In this document: one piece after another, positions 35,009-43,591 of the stretch
Layout: each line of letters starts with the position of its first letter
How positions within the stretch are numbered: the first letter of the stretch is position 1
Assembly: GCA_016713785.1 (NCBI GenBank)
Contig: JADJOM010000003.1
Coordinates: 2,065,501 to 2,129,500, forward strand
From: Gemmatimonadota bacterium
Lineage (GTDB): Bacteria > Gemmatimonadota > Gemmatimonadetes > Gemmatimonadales > GWC2-71-9
DNA: 64,000 nucleotides
Direction: 5' to 3'
Program-made: the position numbers and the translations under genes
Notes under the pieces: model-generated
The model's database searches: none
What the model saw: the letters and a program-made list of their open reading frames with translations, nothing else
Told to the model about the DNA's origin: nothing

Positions 35009-37114
35009 ATGCGTCTCCGCCGCCTGCTGCCGGCCCTCACCCTCCTCCTCCCGATGACCGATCCCCTGGCCGCGCAGGCCACCGACGATCCGTACCGCTG
35101 GCTGGAGGCGGTCAGCGCCGAGTCCTCGCTGGCGTGGGTGCGCGGCCAGAACGCGCGCAGCACCGGGGCGCTGACCACCGACCCTGGCTTTGCGCCGCTC
35201 AGCGAGCGGATCCTCTCGATCCTCGACTCCGACGCCAAGATTCCCTACGTCGAGAAGATCGGGCCCCACTACTACAACCTCTGGCGCGACGCCGCCCACC
35301 CCCGGGGGCTGTGGCGGCGCACCACGCTGGCGGAGTACCGGACGCCCGCGCCCGCCTGGGAGACGGTGATCGACCTCGACGCGCTGGGGGCAGCCGAGGG
35401 GGAGAACTGGGTGTGGCACGGGGCGGCGTGCCTCCAGCCGGCCTACCGCCGCTGCCTGGTGTCGCTCTCGCGCGGCGGCGCCGACGCCGACGTGGTGCGC
35501 GAGTTCGACCTGGTGACGCGCCAGTTCCTCCCCGGCGGCTTCACGCTGCCGGAGGCCAAGTCGAACGTGGCCTGGCGGGACGACGACGCGATCTTCGTCG
35601 GTACCGACGTCGGGCCGGGCTCCATGACCACCTCGGGCTATCCGCGGCTGGTGCAGCTGTGGCGGCGCGGCACGCCGCTGGCCGAGGCGGAGACGGTCTA
35701 CGAGGGCCGGCCCGACGACGTCTGGGCCTACGGCTGGCGCGACCTGACGCGGGGCTTCGAGCGCGAGTTCGTGGCCCGGGGGATCACCTTCTACAGCAAC
35801 GAGATGTTCCTGCGGCGCGACGGCGTGCTGCACCGGATCCCCAAGCCCGACGACGCCAACGCCAGCGTCTTTCGCGAGTGGCTCCTGCTCGAGCTGCGCA
35901 GCGACTGGACCGTGGCGGGCCGCACCTGGCCCGCGGGGGCGCTGCTGGCCACCCGGTTCGAGGACTTCCTGGCGGGCGGGGGGGCGCTCGAGGCGCTGTT
36001 CCTCCCGACCGACCGGAAGTCGCTCGCGGGCTTCAGCGTCACCCGGCACCACGTGGTGGTCAACGAACTCGACAACGTCCGCAACCGGCTGTACGTGCTG
36101 ACGTGGCGCGACGGCGCCTGGCAGCGAGCCCCGCTCCCCGGCGTCCCCGAGTTCGGCGCGGTGGGGATGAGCGCGGTGGACCCGGAGGAGTCGGACGCCT
36201 ACTTCCTGACGATCACCGACTTCCTGACCCCCACCAGCCTGGCCTACGGGACGGTGGGCGGCGGGCCGGCCGAGCGGCTCAAGCAGCTCCCGGCCTTCTT
36301 CAGTGCCGACGGACTGCGGGTCAGCCAGCATGAGGCGGTGTCCGCCGATGGCACCCGGGTCCCGTACTTCGAGGTGGCGCGGCGCGACCTCTCCCGCGAC
36401 GCCCGGCACCCGACCCTGCTCTATGGCTACGGTGGCTTCGAGGTCTCGATGCTGCCCAGCTACAGCGCCTCCGTGGGGGCGGCCTGGCTGGAACCGGGGG
36501 GCGTGTACGTGCTGGCCAATATCCGCGGCGGCGGCGAGTTCGGGCCACGCTGGCACCAGGCCGCCCTCAAGGCCAACCGCCACAAGGCGTACGAGGACTT
36601 CATCGCGGTGGCGGAGGACCTGATCCGCCGCGGCGTCACCCGGCCAGCACAGCTCGGCATCATGGGCGGCAGCAACGGCGGCCTCCTCATGGGCAACATG
36701 CTGACCCGCCGCCCGGACCTGTTCGGCGCCATCGTCTGCCAGGTGCCGCTGCTCGACATGCGGCAGTACCACACCCTGCTCGCGGGCGCCTCGTGGATGG
36801 GGGAGTACGGCAACCCCGACGACCCGGCGGAGTGGGAGTTCATCCGGACGTTCTCCCCCTACCACAACGTGCGCGAGGGCGTGACCTACCCGCCCACGCT
36901 CTTCACCACCTCCACGCGCGATGACCGGGTGCACCCCGGGCACGCGCGCAAGATGGTGGCGAGGATGCTGGAGCAGCGTCACGACGTGCTCTACTACGAG
37001 AACATCGAGGGCGGCCACGCGGGCGCCGCCGACAACCGGCAGGCCGCCTTCATGTCGGCGCTGGCCTGGACCTTCCTCCAGCGGCAGCTGATGCCCGCGC
37101 CCGCCACGCCGTAG
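35009..37114 (+). CDS. Prolyl oligopeptidase, S9A family
   Basis: A 701-aa serine peptidase with a signal peptide (LLPALTLLLPMTDPLAAQA). The N-terminal DDPYRWLEAV motif and the seven-bladed propeller are followed by the alpha/beta-hydrolase domain. The nucleophile is in GIMGGSNGGLLMGN (Ser about 554), with Asp in STRDDRVHPGHARK (about 641) and His in EGGHAGAADN (about 673). It cleaves peptides after proline in the periplasm. AGGA lies eight bases before ATG 35009. A possible GTG start at 34982 has no ribosome binding site. Confidence 0.95.
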   Translation: MRLRRLLPALTLLLPMTDPLAAQATDDPYRWLEAVSAESSLAWVRGQNARSTGALTTDPGFAPLSERILSILDSDAKIPYVEKIGPHYYNLWRDAAHPRGLWRRTTLAEYRTPAPAWETVIDLDALGAAEGENWVWHGAACLQPAYRRCLVSLSRGGADADVVREFDLVTRQFLPGGFTLPEAKSNVAWRDDDAIFVGTDVGPGSMTTSGYPRLVQLWRRGTPLAEAETVYEGRPDDVWAYGWRDLTRGFEREFVARGITFYSNEMFLRRDGVLHRIPKPDDANASVFREWLLLELRSDWTVAGRTWPAGALLATRFEDFLAGGGALEALFLPTDRKSLAGFSVTRHHVVVNELDNVRNRLYVLTWRDGAWQRAPLPGVPEFGAVGMSAVDPEESDAYFLTITDFLTPTSLAYGTVGGGPAERLKQLPAFFSADGLRVSQHEAVSADGTRVPYFEVARRDLSRDARHPTLLYGYGGFEVSMLPSYSASVGAAWLEPGGVYVLANIRGGGEFGPRWHQAALKANRHKAYEDFIAVAEDLIRRGVTRPAQLGIMGGSNGGLLMGNMLTRRPDLFGAIVCQVPLLDMRQYHTLLAGASWMGEYGNPDDPAEWEFIRTFSPYHNVREGVTYPPTLFTTSTRDDRVHPGHARKMVARMLEQRHDVLYYENIEGGHAGAADNRQAAFMSALAWTFLQRQLMPAPATP

Positions 37115-37197
37115 GCCACCCCCTGGAGACCGCCGGGCTCACCCCACTGAGCGAGCTGCACGCCGCCCTGCTCCAGGCCACCATCACGCTCGGCCTG

Positions 37198-38856
37198 GTG
37201 GCGGTCTGCGGCCTGCTCTACGCCCGGTTCCGGAAGCCGTACTTCTTCTGGTGGGCGGTGGCGTGGAGCCTGTACCTGGCCCGCCTCGGCGCCATCCTCA
37301 TTTACGTCCCGTCCGGGCGGCCATTCTGGCTCTACGCCCACCAGGTGGCCACCGGCTGGACGGCGCTTGCCCTGCTGTGGAGCGCGGTGGTCTTCTCCCG
37401 CGGCTCCCGCTTCCGCCCGGGATTCTGGGTGGCAGTGCTCTTCCCCCCGCTCTGGTCCTACTTTGCCATCTATCACCTCGGCGTGGAGGAACGGTTCCTC
37501 TACGCCGCCCTGCCCGCGGTGGCGTTCCTGAGCGGCGCCACACTGTGGACCGCCGGCGTGTTCTTCCACTTCCGCCGCAAGACCGGCTCGCCGGGGGCGC
37601 TGCTGCTCGCCTTCGCCTTCCTGCTGTGGGGGCTGCACCACCTCGACTATCCGGTGCTCCGGGCCCGCGGCGCCTGGAACCCCTGGGGCTACTACCTCGA
37701 CATCGTCTTCGCGCTGCTGGTGGGCGGCGGGATCCTGATCCTGGTCATCGAGGACCTGGAGCGCGGGCTGCGCGCCCTCTCCACCCTCTCGGGCGACCTG
37801 CAGCGCGGCGAGGGTGGCGCCGACGAGGTCGGCGCCCTCCTGGGCCGCGCGCTGGTGCTGCCGGGCGTGCGTGGCGGCGCACTCTACGACCGGACCCGCG
37901 CCGAGGTGGTGCGGGGACTCGGCGCCTGCGCCCCGTGGGAAGGCCACCCCCCGAACGGGGACACCCAGGCGCTGATCGAGGAGGTGCTCGCCACCGGGCG
38001 GCCGGCCTCCGGCAGCAGCGGGGTGTTCGCCTATATCGCGGCGCTTCCCGTCATGCGGCGCGATGCCGTGGCCGGCGCCATGCTCATCGTCGGCGACGCC
38101 CGCGATCCCTTCGCCGCGCTCGACGCCTCGTTCCTGCAGGCGCTGGGGCAGCAGGTGGGCGCGGCGCTCGAGAACGCCGACCTCGACCGCCGGCTGCGGC
38201 GCCGCACCGAGGAGCTGGAGCGGCTCTCGGTGCGCATGGTGGAGCAGCACGAGGAGGAGCGCCGCCGCCTCTCCCTCGAGCTGCACGACGAGACCGCCCA
38301 GGTCTTCTCCGCCGTGAAGCTGCAGCTGGGCATCGTCCGCGAGGAGGTGCCCGCGCCGCAGGCCGAGCGGCTGGCCCGGGTTACCGAGCTGGTCGATGAA
38401 GGGATGGCCAGCATCCGCAGTGTCACCGACCAGCTCCGGCCGTCCCTGCTCGACGACCTCGGCCTGCTCCCCGCGCTCCGGGCGCTGGTGGCCGATTTCG
38501 AGAGCCGCACCGGGATCGTCGTCACGTTCGCGGCCCCCGAGCGCCTGCCGCCGGTGGACACGCTGGCCGAACTCGCCATCTTCCGCGCGGTGCAGGAGGG
38601 ACTCTCCAACGTGGCGCGCCACGCCGACGCCGCCACCGCCACCGTGGCCCTCGCCGCGCGACCCGACGGCCTCACCATCCGCCTCGAGGACGATGGCCGC
38701 GGCCTCTTCGCCGACGGCGCAGTGGTGGAGGAACACACCGGCCTCGCGGGCATGCGGGAACGCTTCACGGCGCTCCGGGGCACCGTCGCCCTGGAGCCGG
38801 GCGCGACCGGCGGCACCCGGCTCACCCTGCACCTCCCGCTGGCCCCCGAGCACTGA
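37198..38856 (+). CDS. Sensor histidine kinase, NarX/DesK type (HisKA_3)
   Basis: At least 552 aa. About seven membrane helices in the first 190 residues (FFWWAVAWSLYLARLGAILI, FWVAVLFPPLWSYFAIYHL and others) form a 7TM-like sensor, followed by a GAF domain and HisKA_3 with ELHDETAQVFSAVKLQLG (His about 362). HATPase_c motifs are NVARHADA and EDDGRGLF. The GTG at 37198 lies in the middle of the first helix: the open frame continues upstream through LHAALLQATITLGL, so the real start is probably earlier, perhaps a CTG near 37123-37147. It overlaps functionally with the regulator gene one base after its stop. Confidence 0.88.
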   Translation: MAVCGLLYARFRKPYFFWWAVAWSLYLARLGAILIYVPSGRPFWLYAHQVATGWTALALLWSAVVFSRGSRFRPGFWVAVLFPPLWSYFAIYHLGVEERFLYAALPAVAFLSGATLWTAGVFFHFRRKTGSPGALLLAFAFLLWGLHHLDYPVLRARGAWNPWGYYLDIVFALLVGGGILILVIEDLERGLRALSTLSGDLQRGEGGADEVGALLGRALVLPGVRGGALYDRTRAEVVRGLGACAPWEGHPPNGDTQALIEEVLATGRPASGSSGVFAYIAALPVMRRDAVAGAMLIVGDARDPFAALDASFLQALGQQVGAALENADLDRRLRRRTEELERLSVRMVEQHEEERRRLSLELHDETAQVFSAVKLQLGIVREEVPAPQAERLARVTELVDEGMASIRSVTDQLRPSLLDDLGLLPALRALVADFESRTGIVVTFAAPERLPPVDTLAELAIFRAVQEGLSNVARHADAATATVALAARPDGLTIRLEDDGRGLFADGAVVEEHTGLAGMRERFTALRGTVALEPGATGGTRLTLHLPLAPEH

Positions 38857-38857
38857 T

Positions 38858-39526
38858 ATGGCCGATCCGATCCTGCGGGTGATGCTGGTGGATGACCACG
38901 TGCTGGTGCGCGAGGGGATCCGGCACGTGCTCACCGGCACGCCCGGCGTCGAGGTCGTGGCCGAGGCGGGCGACGGCGAGGTGGCGCTCGCCCTGGCGCA
39001 GGAGGCCCGCCCCGACGTCGTGGTGCTCGACCTCTCGCTCCCGGGAGCCGGCGGCCTCGAGGTCACCACCCGGCTGCGCACCCTGCTGCCCACGGTGCGG
39101 GTGCTGATCCTGAGCGTGCACGACCATCCCGAGTACGTCCTCGGCGCGGTGCGCGCGGGAGCGCAGGGCTACCTGCGGAAGGACACCTCACCCGCCGAGC
39201 TCCGCGAGGCGCTGCGGGCGGTGGCCCGGGGCGAGTCGTACTTCTCCCCGCCGGTGGCCCGCCACCTGAGCGCGGCCCTCCGCGGGGACACCCCGGCGGA
39301 CGATGCCGCCACCCGGCTGGCCCGGCTCACGCCCCGCGAGCGCGAGGTCCTGGCCGGGATCGCCGCCGGCGAGACCAGCCGGGCCATCGCCGCGCGGCTC
39401 GGACTCTCCCCCCGCACCGTCGAGACCTACCGCGAGAACCTGGCCCGCAAGCTCGACATCAAGACTGTCGCCGGGCTCACCCGCTTCGCGGTGGAGGCGG
39501 GGCTGGCCAAGGAACCCCGCGGCTGA
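38858..39526 (+). CDS. LuxR/NarL-family response regulator
   Basis: A 222-aa regulator. The receiver has MLVDDHVLVREGI at its N-terminus, the phospho-acceptor in VVVLDLSLPGAGG (Asp about 57) and Lys in YLRKDTSP. The C-terminal LuxR helix-turn-helix is LTPREREVLAGIAAGETSRAIAARLGLS split over residues about 158-186, then RTVETYRENLARKL. It is cognate to the upstream NarX-type kinase, whose stop lies one base before the ATG. Its target may be the adjacent TonB receptor gene, whose leader is rich in palindromes, but this is only positional inference. Confidence 0.94.
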   Translation: MADPILRVMLVDDHVLVREGIRHVLTGTPGVEVVAEAGDGEVALALAQEARPDVVVLDLSLPGAGGLEVTTRLRTLLPTVRVLILSVHDHPEYVLGAVRAGAQGYLRKDTSPAELREALRAVARGESYFSPPVARHLSAALRGDTPADDAATRLARLTPREREVLAGIAAGETSRAIAARLGLSPRTVETYRENLARKLDIKTVAGLTRFAVEAGLAKEPRG

Positions 39527-39621
39527 CGTGAACGGCCGGCTCCGGCCGGCGTGAAGCTTCCCTCACCCTCGCACGACGTACCCCCCCGCACGCGTTCCAG
39601 CGTTCCCGCGCAACTGCTTGG

Positions 39622-39765
39622 CCTGCATGCAGGTGCGCCAAGGGACGCGGGACGCGTCCGTAGTTCTACGGAGCGCGAGCCCCGCAGCTTCCCGAATTAC
39701 CGCGAATCAGGTCGGGCACTACCGTAGACCCGCACCCACATGGGTGCGGACTCCCAACCTGCGGC
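39622..39765 (+). promoter_or_regulatory. Palindrome-rich leader upstream of the TonB receptor gene
   Basis: Five exact dyads follow one another: CCTGCATGCAGG (39622-39633), GGACGCGTCC (39650-39659), CCGTAG-TT-CTACGG (39658-39671), CCGCACCCA-CA-TGGGTGCGG (39730-39749), and a short CCTG-CGG-CAGG just after it. The 39527-39777 gap contains no gene. I see no cobalamin riboswitch box. Possible roles are operators for the upstream response regulator or a structured mRNA leader. Confidence 0.55.
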
Positions 39766-39777
39766 AGGACTACCTGA

Positions 39778-41934
39778 ATGCGTTTCCCTCGCTCGTGCCT
39801 CGCAATCGCAGTGCTCTCGGCTTCCTCCCTCAGCGCGCAGGCCACGCCGCAACGCGTGACCCGGGACACCGTCATCGAGTTGCAGGAGATGACCGTCACG
39901 GCCACGCGTGACCTGCGCGAAGTCTTCCGCACCCCGGCGCCCGTGAGCGTGGTGGACTCCACCACGCTCGCCCGGCGCGCCCCCGGCAGCATCACCGACC
40001 TGTTCTACGACCTGCCGGGTCTCGACGTCAACGGCATCGGCCCGAGCCAGTCACGGCCGATGATCCGGGGCCTCCTCGGACAGCGCATCCTGCTGCTCCA
40101 GGACGGCATCCGCATGAACAACTCCCGCCGCGAGTCGGACTTCGGCGAGATCCCCTCCCTCGTGGGCCTCGAGGCCCTGGGGCGGGTGGAAGTGGTCCGC
40201 GGGCCGACCTCGGTGCTCTACGGCACCGACGCCATCGGCGGCGCGGTGAACCTGATCACCCGCCAGCCGCCCGCCGCCATCAGCGGCAGCAGCGTGCGCG
40301 GCAGCGTGGGCTACCGCTACCAGAGCGCCGGCAGCCAGCAGCGCCCCTGGGGCCTGGCGGCCGGGCAGGTGGGCCGCTTCAACTGGCTCGCCTTCGGCTC
40401 CTACCGCGACGCCGGCGACTACACCGCGCCCGCCGGTACCTTCGGCCAGCTGCCGCTCCCCAGGGACGTGAAGGTGCGCGACAGCGGCGTCCGCGACCAG
40501 AACTACGCCGCCCAGCTCGGCTACAACTTCTCCGAGACGCAGGGGGTGAGCGCCCGGTACGAGCGCTACAGCGCCGCCGATGCCGGCTTCGGCTACGTCA
40601 AGCCGACCGACCTCAACCGTCCCAGCGATCCGACCATCCAGATCCGCTACCCGACCCAGGGCGTGGACCGCGTCTCCCTCGGCTACACCAACCGCACCCT
40701 GGGCATCGCGGTCGCCGACCGCCTCGACGTCACCACGTACTACGTGAGCAACGCCCGCCGCCTCAACTTCGACATCATCATCCCGACCGGGCCCGGCTCC
40801 CAGGGCCAGATCTCCACCCGGAACCACACCGACCTCGACACCTATGGGGTCCGGCTGGAAGCCGCCAAGGCCGTGGGCAGCGTGCTGCTCACCTACGGCG
40901 CCGACGCCTTCCGCGACCGCTCCAACAACAGCGACACCAGCACCACCACCGGGTTCGGCCCGCCGTCCACCGATCCCGTCTCCAAGACGCCGAACGCGAT
41001 CTTCCGCAGCATCGGCGGCTTCCTGCAGAGCGACGTCCACCTCGGCGACCGCTTCAACGTCATCGCGGGCGTGCGGCTGCAGAGCATCAAGGCGGAGACC
41101 CGGCCCACGCCCGGCGTGACGCTGCCGCTGGTCTCGGATGAGCACGCCACCGCGGTCGGGACCCTCAACGCCGAGTACCTGCTGAGCGACCGGGTCAGCC
41201 TGGTCACCTCGGTGGGCCGCGGCTTCCGCTCCCCCAACCTGATCGAGCGGTTCTTCGAGGGCCCGACCCCCGAGGGCTTCGGCTACCAGGTGCGGACCCC
41301 CGACCTCAAGCCCGAGACCAGCATCAACGTGGACGTGGGGTTCCGCTATCGCGACCCCCGCGTCACCCTCGAGGCCTTCGGGTTCCGCAACGAGATCACC
41401 AACGGCATCGGCCTCGTCCCCACCGGCGACAGCATCGCCGCCGGCCCGGGCCAGTTCCTGCCCACCTACGAGAACGTGAACTTCGGCAAGCTCCGGGTGC
41501 TCGGCGTGGAGGCCAGCGGGCGGCTGAACCTGGGACGAGGCTTCTCCACCGCGGCCAACCTCACCGTGTTCGACTCGAAGGATGTCCGCGACCCGACCAA
41601 CCCGGTGGCGCAGAGCTACGGCCTGCGGGTGGGCGGCGAGGCCCGGTACGACCATCCGGGCAACCGGTTCTGGCTGGCCTACGGGGTGCGGCACAACGGC
41701 GAGCAGAAGGATATCGCCGTGACGCTGAGCCCGGTGGGCTCGCCGGTGCCCTCGTTCACCATTATGCACGCCCGGGCCGGCATGCGGCTCTTCACGGCCG
41801 GCCGCAGCAGCCATTCGGTGACGTTCGTGCTGGACAACCTGGGCAACACGCTCTACAGCGAGGCCTCGAACTCGAATTTCTTCCGCCCCGCCCCGGGCCG
41901 GAGCCTCACCGCCGCGTACCGCGTCGACTTCTGA
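39778..41934 (+). CDS. TonB-dependent outer-membrane receptor
   Basis: A 718-aa outer-membrane transporter with signal peptide (LAIAVLSASSLSAQA). The segment VIELQEMTVTATRD (about residues 38-51) includes a TonB-box-like stretch, followed by the plug domain (LPGLDVNGIGPSQSRPMIRG, RVEVVRGPTSVLYGTDAIGG) and a 22-strand-type barrel ending in the C-terminal aromatic YRVDF. It imports an unknown ligand, probably a metal chelate, vitamin or glycan, using TonB energy. AGGA lies about nine bases before the ATG. A strong hairpin terminator follows. The palindromic leader suggests regulation by nutrient or by the two-component pair upstream. Confidence 0.94.
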   Translation: MRFPRSCLAIAVLSASSLSAQATPQRVTRDTVIELQEMTVTATRDLREVFRTPAPVSVVDSTTLARRAPGSITDLFYDLPGLDVNGIGPSQSRPMIRGLLGQRILLLQDGIRMNNSRRESDFGEIPSLVGLEALGRVEVVRGPTSVLYGTDAIGGAVNLITRQPPAAISGSSVRGSVGYRYQSAGSQQRPWGLAAGQVGRFNWLAFGSYRDAGDYTAPAGTFGQLPLPRDVKVRDSGVRDQNYAAQLGYNFSETQGVSARYERYSAADAGFGYVKPTDLNRPSDPTIQIRYPTQGVDRVSLGYTNRTLGIAVADRLDVTTYYVSNARRLNFDIIIPTGPGSQGQISTRNHTDLDTYGVRLEAAKAVGSVLLTYGADAFRDRSNNSDTSTTTGFGPPSTDPVSKTPNAIFRSIGGFLQSDVHLGDRFNVIAGVRLQSIKAETRPTPGVTLPLVSDEHATAVGTLNAEYLLSDRVSLVTSVGRGFRSPNLIERFFEGPTPEGFGYQVRTPDLKPETSINVDVGFRYRDPRVTLEAFGFRNEITNGIGLVPTGDSIAAGPGQFLPTYENVNFGKLRVLGVEASGRLNLGRGFSTAANLTVFDSKDVRDPTNPVAQSYGLRVGGEARYDHPGNRFWLAYGVRHNGEQKDIAVTLSPVGSPVPSFTIMHARAGMRLFTAGRSSHSVTFVLDNLGNTLYSEASNSNFFRPAPGRSLTAAYRVDF

Positions 41935-41946
41935 GGCGGCAACGAA

Positions 41947-41980
41947 ACGGGGGCCGGACACCCTGGTGTCCGGCCCCCGT
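41947..41980. terminator. Strong bidirectional hairpin terminator
   Basis: ACGGGGGCCGGACACC (41947-41962) pairs perfectly with its complement (41965-41980), between the convergent TonB receptor gene and the 42000 gene. Confidence 0.85.
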
Positions 41981-41999
41981 GGCGTTCCGTCGAGTCGCA

Positions 42000-42677
42000 T
42001 CATCCGCCGAGGCGCTGGCGCTCCTCGTCCGTGAGCGGCCTGGCGCTCTCCGGGGTCACGAACACCGGCACCTCGAACCGCGCCTTGAAGTCCACCCCGG
42101 GCAACGCCGACTGGACCTCGAGGTCCCAGCGGACCGTGTCCCGGGAGTTGCGCTCGTCGGTGGGCGGCGCGTCCGACGGAATGGCGAAGGCCACCGGGAT
42201 CCGGAGCCCCTCTCCCGCCACCAGCGAACCCGGCAGCTGCTGCTCCCGCTCCCACAGCGTGGACGTCGTGGTCCGACGGTTCTTCCCGGACCCGGTCGTC
42301 ACCAGGCGCAGGCACTTGAGCGTGACCTTGACGTCGCTCTCGGCCGGGAGTCCCCGCGGCACCAGCACCTGCCCCGCCAGCGCGCGACCCACCACCCCCG
42401 GACGGGTGGCCAGCTCGAAGACCGGGGAGCCGAAGCGCCGCTTGCGCAGCGTCTGATGCACCGCGGCCGCGGCGAGCCCGAGGGCCACGAGCGGGAAGAG
42501 CCAGACGAACAGCGCCCCCCCGTCCCCCGGGTTCTGGCGCGTCACCGTCAGGGCCACCGACCATCCGACCACATTGAAGACCACCGCCAGCCCCGTCAGG
42601 ATGCACCCGGCGTTCTTGTAGTCGTCCTCGATCCGGCCCGAGGCCCACTTCTCGGCGTCCCACGGTTGGCCGCTCAT
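42000..42677 (-). CDS. Hypothetical membrane protein, two helices
   Basis: A 225-aa protein with two N-terminal membrane helices (CILTGLAVVFNVVGWSVAL and FVWLFPLVALGLAAAAVHQ) followed by a beta-rich domain of about 140 residues containing RKRRFGSPVFELATRPGVVG. It resembles DUF3592-type proteins weakly. No enzyme motif is visible. ATG 42677 overlaps the rhodanese stop by four bases, so both are one operon. A longer reading with an N-terminal extension into the rhodanese gene is rejected for lack of a start signal. Confidence 0.75.
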   Translation of the reverse strand: MSGQPWDAEKWASGRIEDDYKNAGCILTGLAVVFNVVGWSVALTVTRQNPGDGGALFVWLFPLVALGLAAAAVHQTLRKRRFGSPVFELATRPGVVGRALAGQVLVPRGLPAESDVKVTLKCLRLVTTGSGKNRRTTTSTLWEREQQLPGSLVAGEGLRIPVAFAIPSDAPPTDERNSRDTVRWDLEVQSALPGVDFKARFEVPVFVTPESARPLTDEERQRLGG

Positions 42678-43540
42678 GCGCCCGCCGTCCCGGTGGCGAT
42701 CGGCCGGCCCGAGCTGGCCCATTCGGTCCAGGAGCCGTCGTAGAGCGCCCCCGGCGCGGCGCCGATCCGCTCCAGCGCGAGCAGGAGGTTGCAGGCGGTG
42801 GTCCCCGAGCCGCAGGTGGCGATGACCGGCCGGTCGAGGCCGATCCCCGCTCGTTGCAGCCGCGCCCGTACCTCCTCCGCCGGCAGCACGAGACCTTCGG
42901 CCCCGACCAGGTCGGTGTAGGGGAGGTTCACTGCCCCCGCCATGTGCCCGCTCGGGAGCCCCGGCCTCGGCTCAGGATCCCGCCCCTCGAACCGGCCGGC
43001 CGAACGCGCGTCGACCACCTGGGCCGTCCCCTGTGTCAGGGCCGCCGCCACGTCGTCCGCACTCCGCACCAGGCCACGATCGAGGCGTGCGGTGAAGGCC
43101 CGGGGCGTCGCCGCCGTCACGGCACCGGCGTCCATCGGCCGGCCCACCGCGCGCCAGCGCACCGAGCCGCCGTCCAGCACCGCCACCGCGCGGTGCCCGA
43201 AGGCGCGGAACATCCACCACGCCCGCGCGGCACTCAGGTTGGTGCCGGAGCCGTCGTAGACCACCACCGCGTCGTCACTGCCGATGCCGAGTCCGCCCAC
43301 GTAGGCCCCGAAGGCGGCGTCGGAGGGAAGGGTGTGCGGCAGCGGCGAGGCGGGATCGCTGGCGGCGTCGAGGTCGAAGTAGCGCGCCCCAGGCAGGTGG
43401 CCGGCCTCGAACTCCGCCCGGGCATTCCGGCCCGTGGGAGGCAGGTACCAGGAGGCGTCGAGCACCACGAGTCCGGGGGTCCCCAGGCGTTCGGCCAGCC
43501 AGGCGTCGGGGACCACCGGAGGCATTGAGAAAGTCGTCAT
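42674..43540 (-). CDS. Thiosulfate/3-mercaptopyruvate sulfurtransferase (tandem rhodanese)
   Basis: A 288-aa protein of two rhodanese domains. The N-terminal inactive domain has LDASWYLPP and GARYFDLDAASDP; the C-terminal one carries the catalytic loop ATCGSGTTACN (Cys about 240). QVVDARSAGRFEG, GHMAGAVNLPYTDLV and YDGSWTEWA are further signature blocks. It transfers sulfane sulfur from thiosulfate or 3-mercaptopyruvate to cyanide or thiols. The active loop CGSGTTA fits the SseA/TST group. ATG 43540 lies 11 bases after a TAAGAT -10 element. A frame open upstream to 43603 crosses the promoter and is not used. Confidence 0.93.
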   Translation of the reverse strand: MTTFSMPPVVPDAWLAERLGTPGLVVLDASWYLPPTGRNARAEFEAGHLPGARYFDLDAASDPASPLPHTLPSDAAFGAYVGGLGIGSDDAVVVYDGSGTNLSAARAWWMFRAFGHRAVAVLDGGSVRWRAVGRPMDAGAVTAATPRAFTARLDRGLVRSADDVAAALTQGTAQVVDARSAGRFEGRDPEPRPGLPSGHMAGAVNLPYTDLVGAEGLVLPAEEVRARLQRAGIGLDRPVIATCGSGTTACNLLLALERIGAAPGALYDGSWTEWASSGRPIATGTAGA

Positions 43541-43550
43541 GGTTGGGCCG

Positions 43551-43557
43551 TATCTTA
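43551..43557. promoter_or_regulatory. Shared -10 region of two divergent genes
   Basis: TATCTT (43551-43556, plus strand) and TAAGAT (43557-43552, minus strand) occupy the same seven bases. The plus copy serves the 43592 gene and the minus copy the rhodanese operon. Simultaneous occupancy by two polymerases would be impossible. Confidence 0.55.
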
Positions 43558-43591
43558 GCTGGAACCCCGGACCTGAGCGAGAGGAAATCCC

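Noticed and set aside
39527..39777. A cobalamin riboswitch before the TonB receptor
   Set aside because: I could not find a B12 box or the conserved core sequence, only short dyads.
40051..42663. An 870-codon minus-strand frame across the TonB receptor and membrane protein genes
   Set aside because: It shows no domain and overlaps two well-supported genes; its composition is that of a shadow frame.
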